Below, piece after piece: positions 29,107-38,100 of a stretch of DNA of 64,000 bases (position 1 is its first letter; each line of letters begins with the position of its first letter). The stretch is from Phycisphaerales bacterium. Lineage in GTDB: Bacteria > Planctomycetota > Phycisphaerae > Phycisphaerales > JAGLTS01. The stretch lies in the NCBI GenBank assembly GCA_023135165.1, contig JAGLTS010000024.1, forward strand, positions 1 to 64,000, in the 5' to 3' direction. Position numbers and translations under genes: made by a program. Below the pieces are notes generated by a model, which saw only the letters and a list, made by a program, of their open reading frames with translations, had not been told where the DNA came from and searched no databases.

Positions 29107-32100
29107 CTAGTCCGTAGCCGGTGCGAACGCAGCTTCCCGGTCATCCTCCAACAGCGCGCCGCCTGCACGCCGCGCCTCCTGTCGATCCGCCTTGCGCGAG
29201 TAGACGAGCGGTGCAGCGACGGCAATCGACGAGTACGTACCCACGACGACACCGCACAGCAGCGCGTAGCTGAACGACCGGATACCCGTTCCACCGATGA
29301 TGTACAGCGTCAAGACCGCGACGAACGTCGTACCCGACGTGATCAACGTTCGGCTGATCGTCTGGTTAATCGACCTGTTGATGACCGCAGCGGATGCGTA
29401 TGCAAGCTTGCCTCGGTTCTCACGGATGCGGTCGAGGATAACGATCGTGTCGTTGAGCGAATACCCGATGATCGTGAGCAGCGCCGCGACAAGCCCGAGG
29501 TCGATCTTGAACGGCTCGATCTGCAACGCATTGGCGACGGCGGGCATGCTGTGGAAGATGATCTCGGCGAACGCAATCAGCCCGATCACCGCGAGCACGT
29601 CGTGAACCAACGCGACGATGGCGGCGAGCGAGTACCGCAGTGAGCCGAAACGCAGCCAGATGTAGATCAAGATCCCGGCGAAGCTCAGCGCGACGGAGAC
29701 AATAGCGCGTGCCTTGAACGATCGCGCGATGGCGGAATCGAATGACTGCACGCCCGCGAGCGTTGTCGTCCGCGTCATCGCCTCGACCGTGAGATGCCAT
29801 TCGCTCTCGGCCAGGCCGGCCCACCACACCTCATCCTCCGCCGTGAAGATGCTCAAGTTCTCATCCGTCACGAGGATGGCTGCGGAGCGGTACAGCCCTT
29901 CGCCATCCGCTGCAAGGTCCAACCCGACGACGTCGTAGGATCGGCCTCTCGTGGAGGCGAAGTCCGGCTGGTTGCGAATGCGCTCGATGCGCTCACGCAG
30001 ATTATCCACGTTCACCGCCGGGCTGATCTCCTCAAGCAGAATCGCCACACCGCCCTGGAACTGCGTCACATCATGGCCGAAGTGTTGGCTGGTCGTATCC
30101 GTCAGGTTGTCGCCGATCCTCGGCTTCATGATCGGGAAGCACGGCGCATCGCGCGCCGTCGCAATGTCGCTCCCCGCGAAGCGAAGAGGGGTCTTCTCGT
30201 CGAGTTCATCCTTGAACTTCAGAATCAGCGCATCGCTCAACAGGTTGAAGTTCTCAACCGTTGTCTTGATCTGGAACGTGTTGGCGATGACGCCTGTCGC
30301 ATCCGTATCGCCGACCGTCAGCACGTCGAGCGAGCCGCGCAGCTTGTCCAGCTCTTCGTTGTCCGGATCATCATCAGCCATCGCCTCATCCGCGATCTGG
30401 AGAATCCGATCCTGCACATCCTGGCGCGTCATCGTGACCGGGACGAGTGCGAACGAGCCGTCCGGCTGCTCGACGCGATTGCTCTTCAGTCGGAGCGTGA
30501 CAGCCGTGCCGCCTCGGAACTCGGTGTCGAGCATCTCTTCACCCTGATGGAAGATCATGCCGAAGCCCAGCGCGAGGAAGCCCGCGGAAATGAGGATGAA
30601 GATCGGCCGAAGCTTCAGCCAATTGATGTTCGGTGTGAGCACGCGCTGAATCACGGGCAGGACCATCGCCAGCATCGAAAGCGACCGGACCTTGAAGATA
30701 TCCGTGTAGAAGCTGAAGATCACTCGTGTGACGAAGAGACACGAAAAGAGCGTGGCGATGATGCCGATACCCAGCGTCACGGCAAAACCCTTGACCTCCG
30801 TCGTCGCCGTGTAGCCGAGCACGAAACAGATGATCAGGTTCGTGATGTTCGCGTCGATGATCGTGGACGTCGCCTTTTCGAAGCCGAGGCGCACGGCGGC
30901 GCGCAGGTCCGCGCCGTCAGCCAACTCCTCGCGGATGCGTTCGTAGATCAGCACGTTCGCATCGACCGCCATGCCGAATGTGAGCACGATTCCCGCGATG
31001 CCCGGGAGCGTGAACGACGATTCGTTCATCGCCATGACGCCGAGGATGATGATGGCGTTGCAGAGGAGCGCGAAGTCAGCCACGAAACCGGCGAGGAAGT
31101 AGTACAGCGCCATGAAGATGCACACGGCGATGATGGCGATCATGCCCGCTTCGAGACCGCGACGCAGGTTGTCCTTCCCCAGCGCCGGGCCGAGCGTGTT
31201 GATGCTGATCGGTTCCGTGCCGAGCCGGGCCTGCAGAGACCCGGAGCCGAGCACGCGTGTGAGGTAGCGAATCTCCTGGTCGCTGAACTTTCCAGTGATG
31301 CGCGTACCGCTGCCGAGCACCGACTGGATCGTGGGCGCGGTGTAGACCTCCTTGTCGAGCGCCACGGCCATGGCCCGCCGGATGTTGTGCTTGGACATCT
31401 GGCGGAGGAGCCGTTCGCCAACGATGTCGAGGTTGAATCGGACGGCCGGCCTGCCGAGATCGTCACTCGTGACGCCCGCGCCGGTGACTCGCCAGTCCCC
31501 GCTCGCCGACGTCATACTCATGTCGGTGGTCATCCACATGAGCAGATAGACGTCGCCGCCGAACGCTTCCGCCACAAGCCCGCCCGCCTGCGTGCCATAG
31601 CGCTCCGCGAAATAGCTCGCGGCGTCCGCGTCGATCATCCTCTTCTCAGCCTGCCGCTCGTACCAGTTCTCGATCTTGTTGATCTTAAACCATGCGACAT
31701 CCGGGCTGGAGATGTTCGTCGGGCCTCGTTCACGCAACTCCTCGCGCAACTGCGCGATGTCAGTGCGCTCGTCCGTCGCGACGGCGATGTGCAGTGTGAG
31801 CACGCCGGCGCCACGCAACAGCCGCATCAAATCCGCCGGGTCGTCCAGCGTCTTGCGGTCCGCCTTGTATGTCTCGTGCGCCGCAGCAACGCGATCGATC
31901 GCTTCCGCCTGCGATGCGTGGGACGCCTTGAGCTGGATAATGCCCTGCTCTCGCCGCGACGGCAGCGGAATCCACCGGCTCTGGTCGTCCTTGATCTGCT
32001 GCGCTTCCGTCGATGCCTCGAGCACCTGCTCCACCTGCAGACGGTCGATGTGCGTCGAAACGGCTTTCTCGCGGGCCTGTTCCTCCTCGATCATCTTCCA

Positions 32101-32655
32101 CGCCGCTGCTTCTTCGAGCGCGTCGTACTGCGGGTCGCCCAACTCAACAGCCTCAGCAACGGCAATCACCTCGGCTGTGTCCTGCTGCGCTCCCACCACC
32201 TCGTTGAATAAGCCTTCAATCTCAGGTGAGCCTTCCGAGAACTCGCTGATCAGGTCCGCTCGCCGTTGCTCGGATGCTGCCAGAACCTGTTCCAGCTCGA
32301 AGTCAGTCACAGCCGATGTGATGAGCGCCTCAAGCTCCTGCCGGTAGCCGTCGCGGAGCGCCAGCACATCCGCGGAAGGCAGCGGCATCGTGATCTCAAG
32401 CCTGCCTCCCCCCATCGGCGTCATCGTGATGTCGAGCGTGCCCGTCGGGTTGATCCGCTGTTGGAGCACGTCGATGATCTGCGGCATGACTTCCCGCGGG
32501 TCATCCTTCGGATCGATGTTGACGACGTAGACCAGGCTCGTGCCGCCCGCGAGATCCTTGCCCAGACGCAACCTCTCCTGCGGGGGGAAGATCGCATACA
32601 GACAGAGAAGCAGGACGACCAGAACGATGGCGGCTTTGAAGAAGGTTATTTTCAT
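29107..32655 (-). CDS. secDF: Bifunctional protein-export membrane protein SecDF
   Basis: The 1182-residue fusion (ATG 32655, MKITFFKAAIVLVVLLLCLY) uses the proton gradient to finish protein translocation by SecYEG. The SecD half has LRLGKDLAGGTSLVY, an enlarged periplasmic region (about residues 80-470, longer than in E. coli and Glu/Gln-rich), and six TMs with TFGMAVDANVLIYERIREE. The SecF half has DTEFRGGTAVTL and GYSLNDTIVILDRIREN. The order tgt-yajC-secDF is widely conserved. The long antisense frame 29794-32211 is only a shadow. Confidence 0.96.
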   Translation of the reverse strand: MKITFFKAAIVLVVLLLCLYAIFPPQERLRLGKDLAGGTSLVYVVNIDPKDDPREVMPQIIDVLQQRINPTGTLDITMTPMGGGRLEITMPLPSADVLALRDGYRQELEALITSAVTDFELEQVLAASEQRRADLISEFSEGSPEIEGLFNEVVGAQQDTAEVIAVAEAVELGDPQYDALEEAAAWKMIEEEQAREKAVSTHIDRLQVEQVLEASTEAQQIKDDQSRWIPLPSRREQGIIQLKASHASQAEAIDRVAAAHETYKADRKTLDDPADLMRLLRGAGVLTLHIAVATDERTDIAQLREELRERGPTNISSPDVAWFKINKIENWYERQAEKRMIDADAASYFAERYGTQAGGLVAEAFGGDVYLLMWMTTDMSMTSASGDWRVTGAGVTSDDLGRPAVRFNLDIVGERLLRQMSKHNIRRAMAVALDKEVYTAPTIQSVLGSGTRITGKFSDQEIRYLTRVLGSGSLQARLGTEPISINTLGPALGKDNLRRGLEAGMIAIIAVCIFMALYYFLAGFVADFALLCNAIIILGVMAMNESSFTLPGIAGIVLTFGMAVDANVLIYERIREELADGADLRAAVRLGFEKATSTIIDANITNLIICFVLGYTATTEVKGFAVTLGIGIIATLFSCLFVTRVIFSFYTDIFKVRSLSMLAMVLPVIQRVLTPNINWLKLRPIFILISAGFLALGFGMIFHQGEEMLDTEFRGGTAVTLRLKSNRVEQPDGSFALVPVTMTRQDVQDRILQIADEAMADDDPDNEELDKLRGSLDVLTVGDTDATGVIANTFQIKTTVENFNLLSDALILKFKDELDEKTPLRFAGSDIATARDAPCFPIMKPRIGDNLTDTTSQHFGHDVTQFQGGVAILLEEISPAVNVDNLRERIERIRNQPDFASTRGRSYDVVGLDLAADGEGLYRSAAILVTDENLSIFTAEDEVWWAGLAESEWHLTVEAMTRTTTLAGVQSFDSAIARSFKARAIVSVALSFAGILIYIWLRFGSLRYSLAAIVALVHDVLAVIGLIAFAEIIFHSMPAVANALQIEPFKIDLGLVAALLTIIGYSLNDTIVILDRIRENRGKLAYASAAVINRSINQTISRTLITSGTTFVAVLTLYIIGGTGIRSFSYALLCGVVVGTYSSIAVAAPLVYSRKADRQEARRAGGALLEDDREAAFAPATD

Positions 32656-32747
32656 ACCGGAGCAGTCCGTGCAGCGTGGGGGTGGCAGTGCGTACGGCGG
32701 GCAGGCTCGTCGCAATCAGGCGGCGAAGGCATCGGTGGGCTTGACCG

Positions 32748-33188
32748 CTACTTCACCTCAACCGGCGTATTGTCAGTCAAAATGCGCTGGATCGCCGACC
32801 GCGCGAAACGCATCTTCGTGTTCGTCGCCTCATCGACCTTCAACACGATCTCCGCATCTTTCACCTCGACGACCGAGCCGATCACGCCCCCGACGGTCTG
32901 CACCTTGTCGTGCTTGCTGATCGCCGCGAGCATCGCAGCGCGACGCCTCTTCTCCTTCTTCTGCCCGGAGGAGCTGAAGATCATCAGCATCACGATCAGA
33001 ATGATCGGAACGATGAGGATCATGCTGCCGAACGGGCTGCGGGCGCCGCCGCCGGTTCCACCCGGCGCGCCCGCTGCTCCGGGGTCCTGCTGAAGCTCGC
33101 CGGGCACGGTCTCGCCGGGGGGTGGCGGCGTGCCGACGCCGTCCTGCGCCAGCACCACGTAGGGATGGTTGATCTGCAAATTGCCCAT
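32748..33188 (-). CDS. yajC: Preprotein translocase subunit YajC
   Basis: From ATG 33188 the 146-residue product has a Gly/Pro-rich N-terminal part, a TM helix (SMILIVPIILIVMLMIFSSS), then the YajC core QKKEKRRRAAMLAAISKHDK followed by VQTVGGVIGSV. YajC accompanies SecDF. The extra ~50 residues before the TM segment are longer than usual. The frame up to 33323 lacks a ribosome binding site. Confidence 0.93.
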   Translation of the reverse strand: MGNLQINHPYVVLAQDGVGTPPPPGETVPGELQQDPGAAGAPGGTGGGARSPFGSMILIVPIILIVMLMIFSSSGQKKEKRRRAAMLAAISKHDKVQTVGGVIGSVVEVKDAEIVLKVDEATNTKMRFARSAIQRILTDNTPVEVK

Positions 33189-33261
33189 GATCGTTGCGTA
33201 TCCTTGCGGGAATGAAACTTCCGGGACGCAGACCGTCCCGTTGATCGGCTGCGGGAATGAC

Positions 33262-34530
33262 TCACGTTGGCGCCAAGCGCACACCAGCACCCTCACCGTC
33301 CGGGCCTGACTCGCGGCGCACACCGCGAATCACCGGCCAACGGTCGGCCAGCGCTGACCACGTATCATCATGGATTGCGCACCGGATGTCCAACATCAGA
33401 CGCTGGAAGTGCCGGATGTTGTGCAGGCTCACGAGAATCGGGCCTAACATCTCCCTGCTCTGGAACAGATGACGCAGGTACGCACGGCTCGCCGCAGCCC
33501 CACCCCACCCGTGCTCGCTTGGTCGGCAAGCCGGGCAGTCGCACGACTCGTCGATCGGCCGGGGGTCGTCGGCAAACGCGGTGTTACGCAGACGAATCTG
33601 CCCCGTCGGCGTGAAAGCATTGGCGTTCCTGCCGTTGCGCGTCGGCAGCACGCAGTCGAACATGTCCACACCCGCCTGTACCGCCGTCACGAGATCCCGC
33701 TCATACCCCACGCCCATCAGATACCGCGGCTTTTCCTCCGGCATCAGCGGGGCTGTGTGCTGAACCACCCGGGCGATGTCCTCAGGGCCTTCGCCGACCG
33801 CGACGCCGCCGATCGCGTAGCCGGGCAGGTCGATCGCACAAATCCGCTGCGCCGACCACGTGCGTCGATCCAGATCCGCCCCACCCTGGATGATGCCGAA
33901 GAGCGCTTGGCTCTCGGTCCGGTTGTGGGCTGCCTTGCACTGCTCCAGCCAGCGGACCGTCCGTTCGTTCGCCTCGTCAAGCCGCTCTGAGTGGTCGTAA
34001 CCTCGCTGCTGAGCACGCTTTGCCTGACCGGAGAGACGCTTGCGCGTCTCGCTGAAGAGCTTCGGGTCCACCGCAGGCGGGCAGTCATCCAGCGCCATGA
34101 TGATGTCCGCACCGAGCTGGTGCTGCACAGCCATCGCGCGCTTGGGTGTCAGCCAAACCGCCGACCCGTCGACGATCGACCTGAACGTCACACCCTCATC
34201 ATCCACCGCGTTAATGTCGGCCATCGAGAAGGCCTGATACCCGCCCGAATCCGTCAAAATCGGCCCTGGCCACCCCATAAAGCGGTGTAGCCCACCGAGC
34301 GTGCCGATCAGTTCCGAGCCGGGGCGGAGCATCAGGTGGTACGTATTGCCCAGGAGAATCTCACTGCCCGTCCGGCGAACCAGTGCGGGCAGCAGCCCCT
34401 TGACGGTCCCCTGCGTGCCGACCGGCATGAACGCGGGCGTCTCGAACGACCCGTGCAGCGTCGTCACCCGTCCGGTGCGGGCAGCGGTCATCCGGGAGCG
34501 GTGCAGGATGTCAAAAGTGATGGCAGACAT
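33262..34530 (-). CDS. tgt: tRNA-guanine (queuine) transglycosylase
   Basis: The 422-residue enzyme exchanges guanine-34 for preQ1 in GUN tRNAs. It has PVGTQGTVKG, the catalytic Asp region LTDSGGYQAFS, the second Asp in DMFDCVLPTRNGRNANAFT, and the zinc site CDCPAC with the downstream His in SLHNIRHFQ. It is first in the tgt-yajC-secDF cluster. A TAGACT hexamer lies 10 bases upstream of the ATG on its own strand. Confidence 0.97.
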   Translation of the reverse strand: MSAITFDILHRSRMTAARTGRVTTLHGSFETPAFMPVGTQGTVKGLLPALVRRTGSEILLGNTYHLMLRPGSELIGTLGGLHRFMGWPGPILTDSGGYQAFSMADINAVDDEGVTFRSIVDGSAVWLTPKRAMAVQHQLGADIIMALDDCPPAVDPKLFSETRKRLSGQAKRAQQRGYDHSERLDEANERTVRWLEQCKAAHNRTESQALFGIIQGGADLDRRTWSAQRICAIDLPGYAIGGVAVGEGPEDIARVVQHTAPLMPEEKPRYLMGVGYERDLVTAVQAGVDMFDCVLPTRNGRNANAFTPTGQIRLRNTAFADDPRPIDESCDCPACRPSEHGWGGAAASRAYLRHLFQSREMLGPILVSLHNIRHFQRLMLDIRCAIHDDTWSALADRWPVIRGVRRESGPDGEGAGVRLAPT

Positions 34531-34674
34531 GCGCCCGGGGAGTCTATCCAGTGCACATCAAAGCTGACTCGCTGCGTCGGTTTTGTCCGCCAGATCCAGC
34601 CGATCGACTTCGGTTCTACACTCAGCGCGCGCACCACGGCGGGCATCTTGGCCCCAAATGCGCACGGATCGCTC

Positions 34675-34790
34675 GGTTTTGTGTTATCGGACTAGAGTTT
34701 TGGGCGAGTTTCAGCCGGTTTCAGCGAGTTTCGGCGCGTTTTGGATCAGTTTCAGCCCGTTTTGCGTCGGTTTTGAGCGACATTTTGAGG
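34675..34790. repeat. Helically phased T-tract array, copy 2
   Basis: TTT/TTTT runs start at about 34675, 34698, 34709, 34719, 34729, 34739, 34750, 34760, 34771 and 34783, with spacing mostly 10-11 bases. It is homologous to the inverted array at 12385-12490, sharing GTTTTGGATCAGTTTC. Strong curvature is predicted. It lies just upstream of tgt. Confidence 0.85.
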
Positions 34791-34880
34791 CTCGCTCGAG
34801 ATCGCGCGCGCATCGGCGAGGATGTGCGACGAAGAGCCGCGAGGACCGCAGTGGCGCGCATGTCGCGTGCGATGCGTGCG

Positions 34881-34929
34881 GTGCGTGGGGGTCGCCGTTG
34901 GTCCGCCACGGGCGGATTTCGATCAACCG
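34881..34929 (+). repeat. Dispersed palindromic element family B (TCCGCC-N3-GGCGGA), copy 1
   Basis: The core TCCGCC-ACG-GGCGGA at 34902-34916 is preceded by GTGGGGGTCGCCGTTGG and followed by TTTCGATCAACCG. Related copies lie at 37352, 43998, 44041 and, inverted, 47481. Confidence 0.75.
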
Positions 34930-34935
34930 ATTCCC

Positions 34936-34970
34936 AAAGCCCAGGGAAAGCTTTCCCTGGGCTTTTTCTC
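34936..34970. terminator. Perfect palindromic terminator
   Basis: AAAGCCCAGGGAAAG is followed directly by its exact complement (34936-34965) and then TTTTTCTC on the plus strand. It is bidirectional in principle. No gene ends just before it on the plus strand, so it may insulate the tgt promoter region or mark a lost gene. Confidence 0.8.
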
Positions 34971-35061
34971 ATCCCCCCGCACACTCACACCCCCACCACC
35001 TCCATCGCCCGCGACGTGCATCCCCTGGTCGTCGCGCGAGCCCGGCTCGGCACGAGCCGGC

Positions 35062-35172
35062 TGGCACGCCCGTTCCGTCCACACCTCGGCCGACCCTTGG
35101 CGAGGATGGTCACACGACTTCGACCCGCCTCGATGGGCGTCACGTACAATGCAGCCAAGCCGAGGCCGGTCC
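35062..35172 (+). repeat. ~115 bp promoter-like repeat, copy 1
   Basis: Matches 37466-37582 in the same orientation, with a conserved core TTGGCGAGGATGGTCACACG, then GACTTCG-N-CCCGCC, and the hexamer TACAAT at 35143-35148. The two copies bracket the membrane protein and prenyl-synthase-like genes. Confidence 0.8.
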
Positions 35173-35479
35173 TTGACCTGTCTGTCTCCGGGCCGGCCGC
35201 ACGTGGTGTCTGCTTTCCGCTCAGCAACCGTCAATCATGTACTTGTCCCCCCTCTTTCCCCTCTGTGCTGGCTGCGGCCTCGGTAGACGGACAACCCCGA
35301 CAGAACTTGACAATGCCCTGACCAATGCAAGACAATCCCATGCCCAAACTGCTTCACTCTGGTGGGCTGGAGAGTGGGCTTGCTTCCGAAAGGACCCCAG
35401 CGGATAACAAGGCCTAGCCCGTATGACGTCCTCTGCTGGCCCAGAGAGGCCGCTCCAGACCGTGGCCTGGGAGGTGATC

Positions 35480-36067
35480 ATGGTCCCGGACACACATCCC
35501 AGACGTCTCTACCGCACCAGGCACGGTATCTATGCTGGCGTCGTCAGTAACGTATTCTACATTCTTGCCGCCTTAGCTATGGGCTGCTTTTGGTATTACA
35601 ACTCGGACGAGGAGGTTCCCCTTCCGCCCGGCGCTCTACTCTTCGCAGGCGTCGCGATCGCCCTGTGTCTTCTCCTTCTGACCGGTGCTGGCTATTGTCT
35701 CCTGGCCCGCCGGCCTACCAGCACCACGAGAAACGGCGTGCTTCTCGTGCTGTCCGCATTCATCTGGGCAGTGCCATTATTCAACTGTGTCCTGTGCTCC
35801 GTTTCAGGTGGTGCTGACAACAGCCCACTCGTCCCGTTGTTCTTAAGTTCAGTCGCTGTAATCCTCGCATTCCTGCGTCGCCCCCTCGATATCATTCGAT
35901 TTGCTCTCATCATATTCGCCATGTATGCCCTCTCAGGCTGTTGGGAGCGCAATTGGCTTTCGGCGCTTTCGCCCGGCTTTCTAACGGTGCTCAAGTACAT
36001 CACCGTGGGAGCCTCGATCCTCATCGCGGCCTTCGTGACACTGCGTGCCACACACAACAAGGAGTAA
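35480..36067 (+). CDS. Polytopic membrane protein of unknown function
   Basis: The 195-residue product starts at ATG 35480 behind GGGAGGTG (the in-frame ATG at 35423 lacks this). It has about five hydrophobic helices (GVVSNVFYILAALAMGCFWY, ALLFAGVAIALCLLLLTGAG, VLLVLSAFIWAVPLFNCVLC, SVAVILAFL.. and YITVGASILIAAFVTLRA). No family was recognised. It ends 6 bases before the prenyl-synthase-like gene, so the two form an operon. By eye, base composition is less GC-rich than the flanking core genes. Confidence 0.75.
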   Translation: MVPDTHPRRLYRTRHGIYAGVVSNVFYILAALAMGCFWYYNSDEEVPLPPGALLFAGVAIALCLLLLTGAGYCLLARRPTSTTRNGVLLVLSAFIWAVPLFNCVLCSVSGGADNSPLVPLFLSSVAVILAFLRRPLDIIRFALIIFAMYALSGCWERNWLSALSPGFLTVLKYITVGASILIAAFVTLRATHNKE

Positions 36068-36073
36068 CGGCAG

Positions 36074-37129
36074 ATGCAGCCGCCGCCCACCCTATCTTCG
36101 AACTCCTCGCAGCAGGCGGATCATCATTGGCATAGTCGCCTTCCCCAGGGACTGACATCGTCTGCGCGACTTGCTGATACTCTCCTTGAGGATTGGTGTC
36201 TCGACAATCGCGTGCCTCGCCCACTTCTGCCAGCTGCCCGACTGGCTCTCTTCCCTGGATCCCGAATTCGTCCGGCTATCCTCCTTGCACTTTGCCGCGA
36301 AATAGGCGCTGCGCCAATGCGCCATCTTGCGTTGTCCATCGAACTGCTTCATCGTTCGAGCCTCGTCATCGATGACATGATCGATAGCGCGACAACCCGC
36401 AGCAACCACCCGACTGTTTGGGCGGCATATGGCTCCGAGACTGCAGCGTTGTTGTCACATTACCTCGTGGGACAGGCGCTTGCCAACTCCAGTACATATC
36501 TCCTTGCTGCGTACAACCAGATGATCTCCTCGGAATCGTTCGATCTCGCCGACGCAGGACTGCATCCATCGTTCGGGAGATACTGTTCGCTTATGTCTCG
36601 GCGAGTTGGGTCACTTTTCGATGTGGTCGCGACCACACCGTTCCACGAGGTCGGGCACTCGCGCGAGAAGCTCCGTCCTATCCGGAGAGCCGCTCGTCTT
36701 TTGGGAGTGCTGTATCAAGTGGTTGACGATCTTGACGATAACCCGATAACATCTGCCTCCGACCGAGAATGGCAAATCCCCGTGCGCGCCTGTGATCGCT
36801 GGAATATGCTCGAAGTAGCGCGACGAGTGTCGGCCTCACGTTATCAAAGCAACCGGGCCAACAGCGCGACAATGAACGGTGACCTTGCGCCCCTTAGCTA
36901 TGAGACTGCAATACAAGTGTCCGTGCGCGTCGCCGGCCAGTGGTTAGAACGTCTAGAACGGCATCTCGGATCTTCTGATGCCCAAATGTCATCGCTCTGG
37001 CAGGCTGTGAGATTCGTGCAGTGCCGACTGGAGGAGGCTGCGACCGGAGCAACTTCGAGGATCGAGCCCGCTATGGCGTTGGCTAGCCGCGATCGACATG
37101 TCCTCGTCCCAGGGCTCGCGAATGCGTAG
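36074..37129 (+). CDS. Divergent isoprenyl diphosphate synthase-like protein
   Basis: The 351-residue protein keeps both aspartate-rich motifs of trans-isoprenyl diphosphate synthases: DDMID at residues 100-104 and DDLDD at 218-222 (context YQVVDDLDDN), plus RIRPAILLALC where the family has GKRxRP. Differences from active enzymes are visible: the Lys of GKxxRP is Ser, the RR pair after the first motif is reduced to TTRS, and the K-T motif reads RVGSLF. It could make an unusual prenyl diphosphate, act as a terpene-type enzyme, or be inactive. It is coupled to a membrane protein and bracketed by repeats, unlike a housekeeping ispA. Confidence 0.78.
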   Translation: MQPPPTLSSNSSQQADHHWHSRLPQGLTSSARLADTLLEDWCLDNRVPRPLLPAARLALFPGSRIRPAILLALCREIGAAPMRHLALSIELLHRSSLVIDDMIDSATTRSNHPTVWAAYGSETAALLSHYLVGQALANSSTYLLAAYNQMISSESFDLADAGLHPSFGRYCSLMSRRVGSLFDVVATTPFHEVGHSREKLRPIRRAARLLGVLYQVVDDLDDNPITSASDREWQIPVRACDRWNMLEVARRVSASRYQSNRANSATMNGDLAPLSYETAIQVSVRVAGQWLERLERHLGSSDAQMSSLWQAVRFVQCRLEEAATGATSRIEPAMALASRDRHVLVPGLANA

Positions 37130-37351
37130 GGCAGATCGTAGACCAGCGCCTGTTCGAATCGGCGGCGGACAAGGTGGCAGGCTCCTCTGGTTGATGTCCG
37201 AGGCGGCAAGGGGGTAAATACAGCATTGACTCGCGCCGGTGAGGTGACTTGCATTCTCAATGATTGTGCGACACGGCTCGGCGGCGGCGGCCAGCGGGTT
37301 AGCGATTAGGGGAACAGCGTGGGTGCGGATTGGACCCGCGCGGCGGACGCG

Positions 37352-37402
37352 GTGATCGTGGGTTCGCCGGAGGCGGATTTGGCTGTGCTCAAGGCTGTGG
37401 GG
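37352..37402 (+). repeat. Dispersed palindromic element family B, copy 2
   Basis: GTGGGTTCGCCGGAGGCGGA is followed by TTTGGCTGTGCTCAAGG, close to the copies at 43998-44080. Confidence 0.7.
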
Positions 37403-37465
37403 ATGTCCAAAGCTTCGGTCGCTCTTGGCGACGTGCTGGCGAGGAAGACAAGGCTGCAGGCAGGA

Positions 37466-37582
37466 CAGCTGGCCGACCCGTCTGGCCCCAGCCTTGGTCG
37501 GCACTTGGCGAGGATGGTCACACGACTTCGTCCCGCCCCGATGGGCTTACGCGTACAATGCCCGCAAAGCGAGGGTGGTCCT
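37466..37582 (+). repeat. ~115 bp promoter-like repeat, copy 2
   Basis: Direct repeat of 35062-35172, with TACAAT at 37554-37559 and the following GC-AAGC-GAGG-GGTCCT segment conserved. It may promote the small gene at 37660. Confidence 0.8.
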
Positions 37583-37659
37583 CGCCCACACAACTTCCGG
37601 AAAACCCAGTTTTGAAAGACGGTTAGCTCAGACGTTCGGAGAAGAGAAGGAGTTAGCCC

Positions 37660-38022
37660 ATGTGCGACCAGGAGTTCACACTCGACACGCCAGAACAAGG
37701 CAAGCTGTGGCATGCACTCGATGCCGTCGGACGCCGTGTTTTTGAGCAACATCCAGCCAAGTTCGGGCGGCCCACGCCAGAAACCCGCATGTCACCTCAA
37801 CTCAAGAACGCTCTCTGCATTCGTTGTCGTCCGGCACGCGAGCAAGTGGCGCCATGGCTCCGACCCGATGGCTCTGGGGGCATACTGGCCGTAGACCGCA
37901 GCCAGCTTCAGGAGGAGGACATTTTCGTGTGGACCCAGACTGGTGACATCCATGTGCGAGCTTCTGCTGCTGTCGCGGCGGGAACGATTGTCCCTGAAGA
38001 CTCCGAACCAAGCGCTGAGTAG
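37660..38022 (+). CDS. Small protein of unknown function
   Basis: The 120-residue product has an excellent ribosome binding site (AAGGAG, 7 bases before ATG). It contains a CIRCRP motif and an Asp/Glu-rich C-terminal half (LQEEDIFVWTQTGDIHVRAS). No family was recognised. It lies between two GTTAGCT sequences (37622 and 38084), a layout like a gene cassette, although attC-type ends are not convincing. Confidence 0.65.
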   Translation: MCDQEFTLDTPEQGKLWHALDAVGRRVFEQHPAKFGRPTPETRMSPQLKNALCIRCRPAREQVAPWLRPDGSGGILAVDRSQLQEEDIFVWTQTGDIHVRASAAVAAGTIVPEDSEPSAE

Positions 38023-38100
38023 CGAATTGAGAGTGCGCCACCGGAGTTGCTTGAGAGCACTTTGCCTGAACTCGGCGGCGGCGTGTTAGCTGGAAGCAAG

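Larger units (their letters stand above)
34531..35479. other. Long intergenic region rich in repeats
   Basis: About 950 bases without a credible gene. In order: phased T-tract array (34675-34790), a GGCGGA palindrome element (34881-34929), a 30 bp perfect palindrome terminator (34936-34970), and the first copy of the ~115 bp promoter-like repeat (35062-35172). It marks the left edge of the accessory region. Confidence 0.75.
37130..37659. other. Intergenic region with repeat copies
   Basis: 530 bases. It holds a GTTAGC motif near 37298, family B element copy 2 (37352-37402), the second ~115 bp promoter-like repeat (37466-37582) with a GCGAGG/CCTCGC hairpin, a GTTAGCT motif at 37622-37628, and the AAGGAG site for the next gene. 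No gene is supported. Confidence 0.65.

Noticed and set aside
29794-32211. 805-codon open frame on the plus strand
   Set aside because: It is antisense to secDF. The sequence is Arg/His/Glu-rich without domains, typical of a GC-rich shadow frame.
37140-37200. tRNA gene (GTTCGAATC near 37152)
   Set aside because: No acceptor stem or anticodon arm can be drawn around it. The same applies to CGAATCCCC near 46038.
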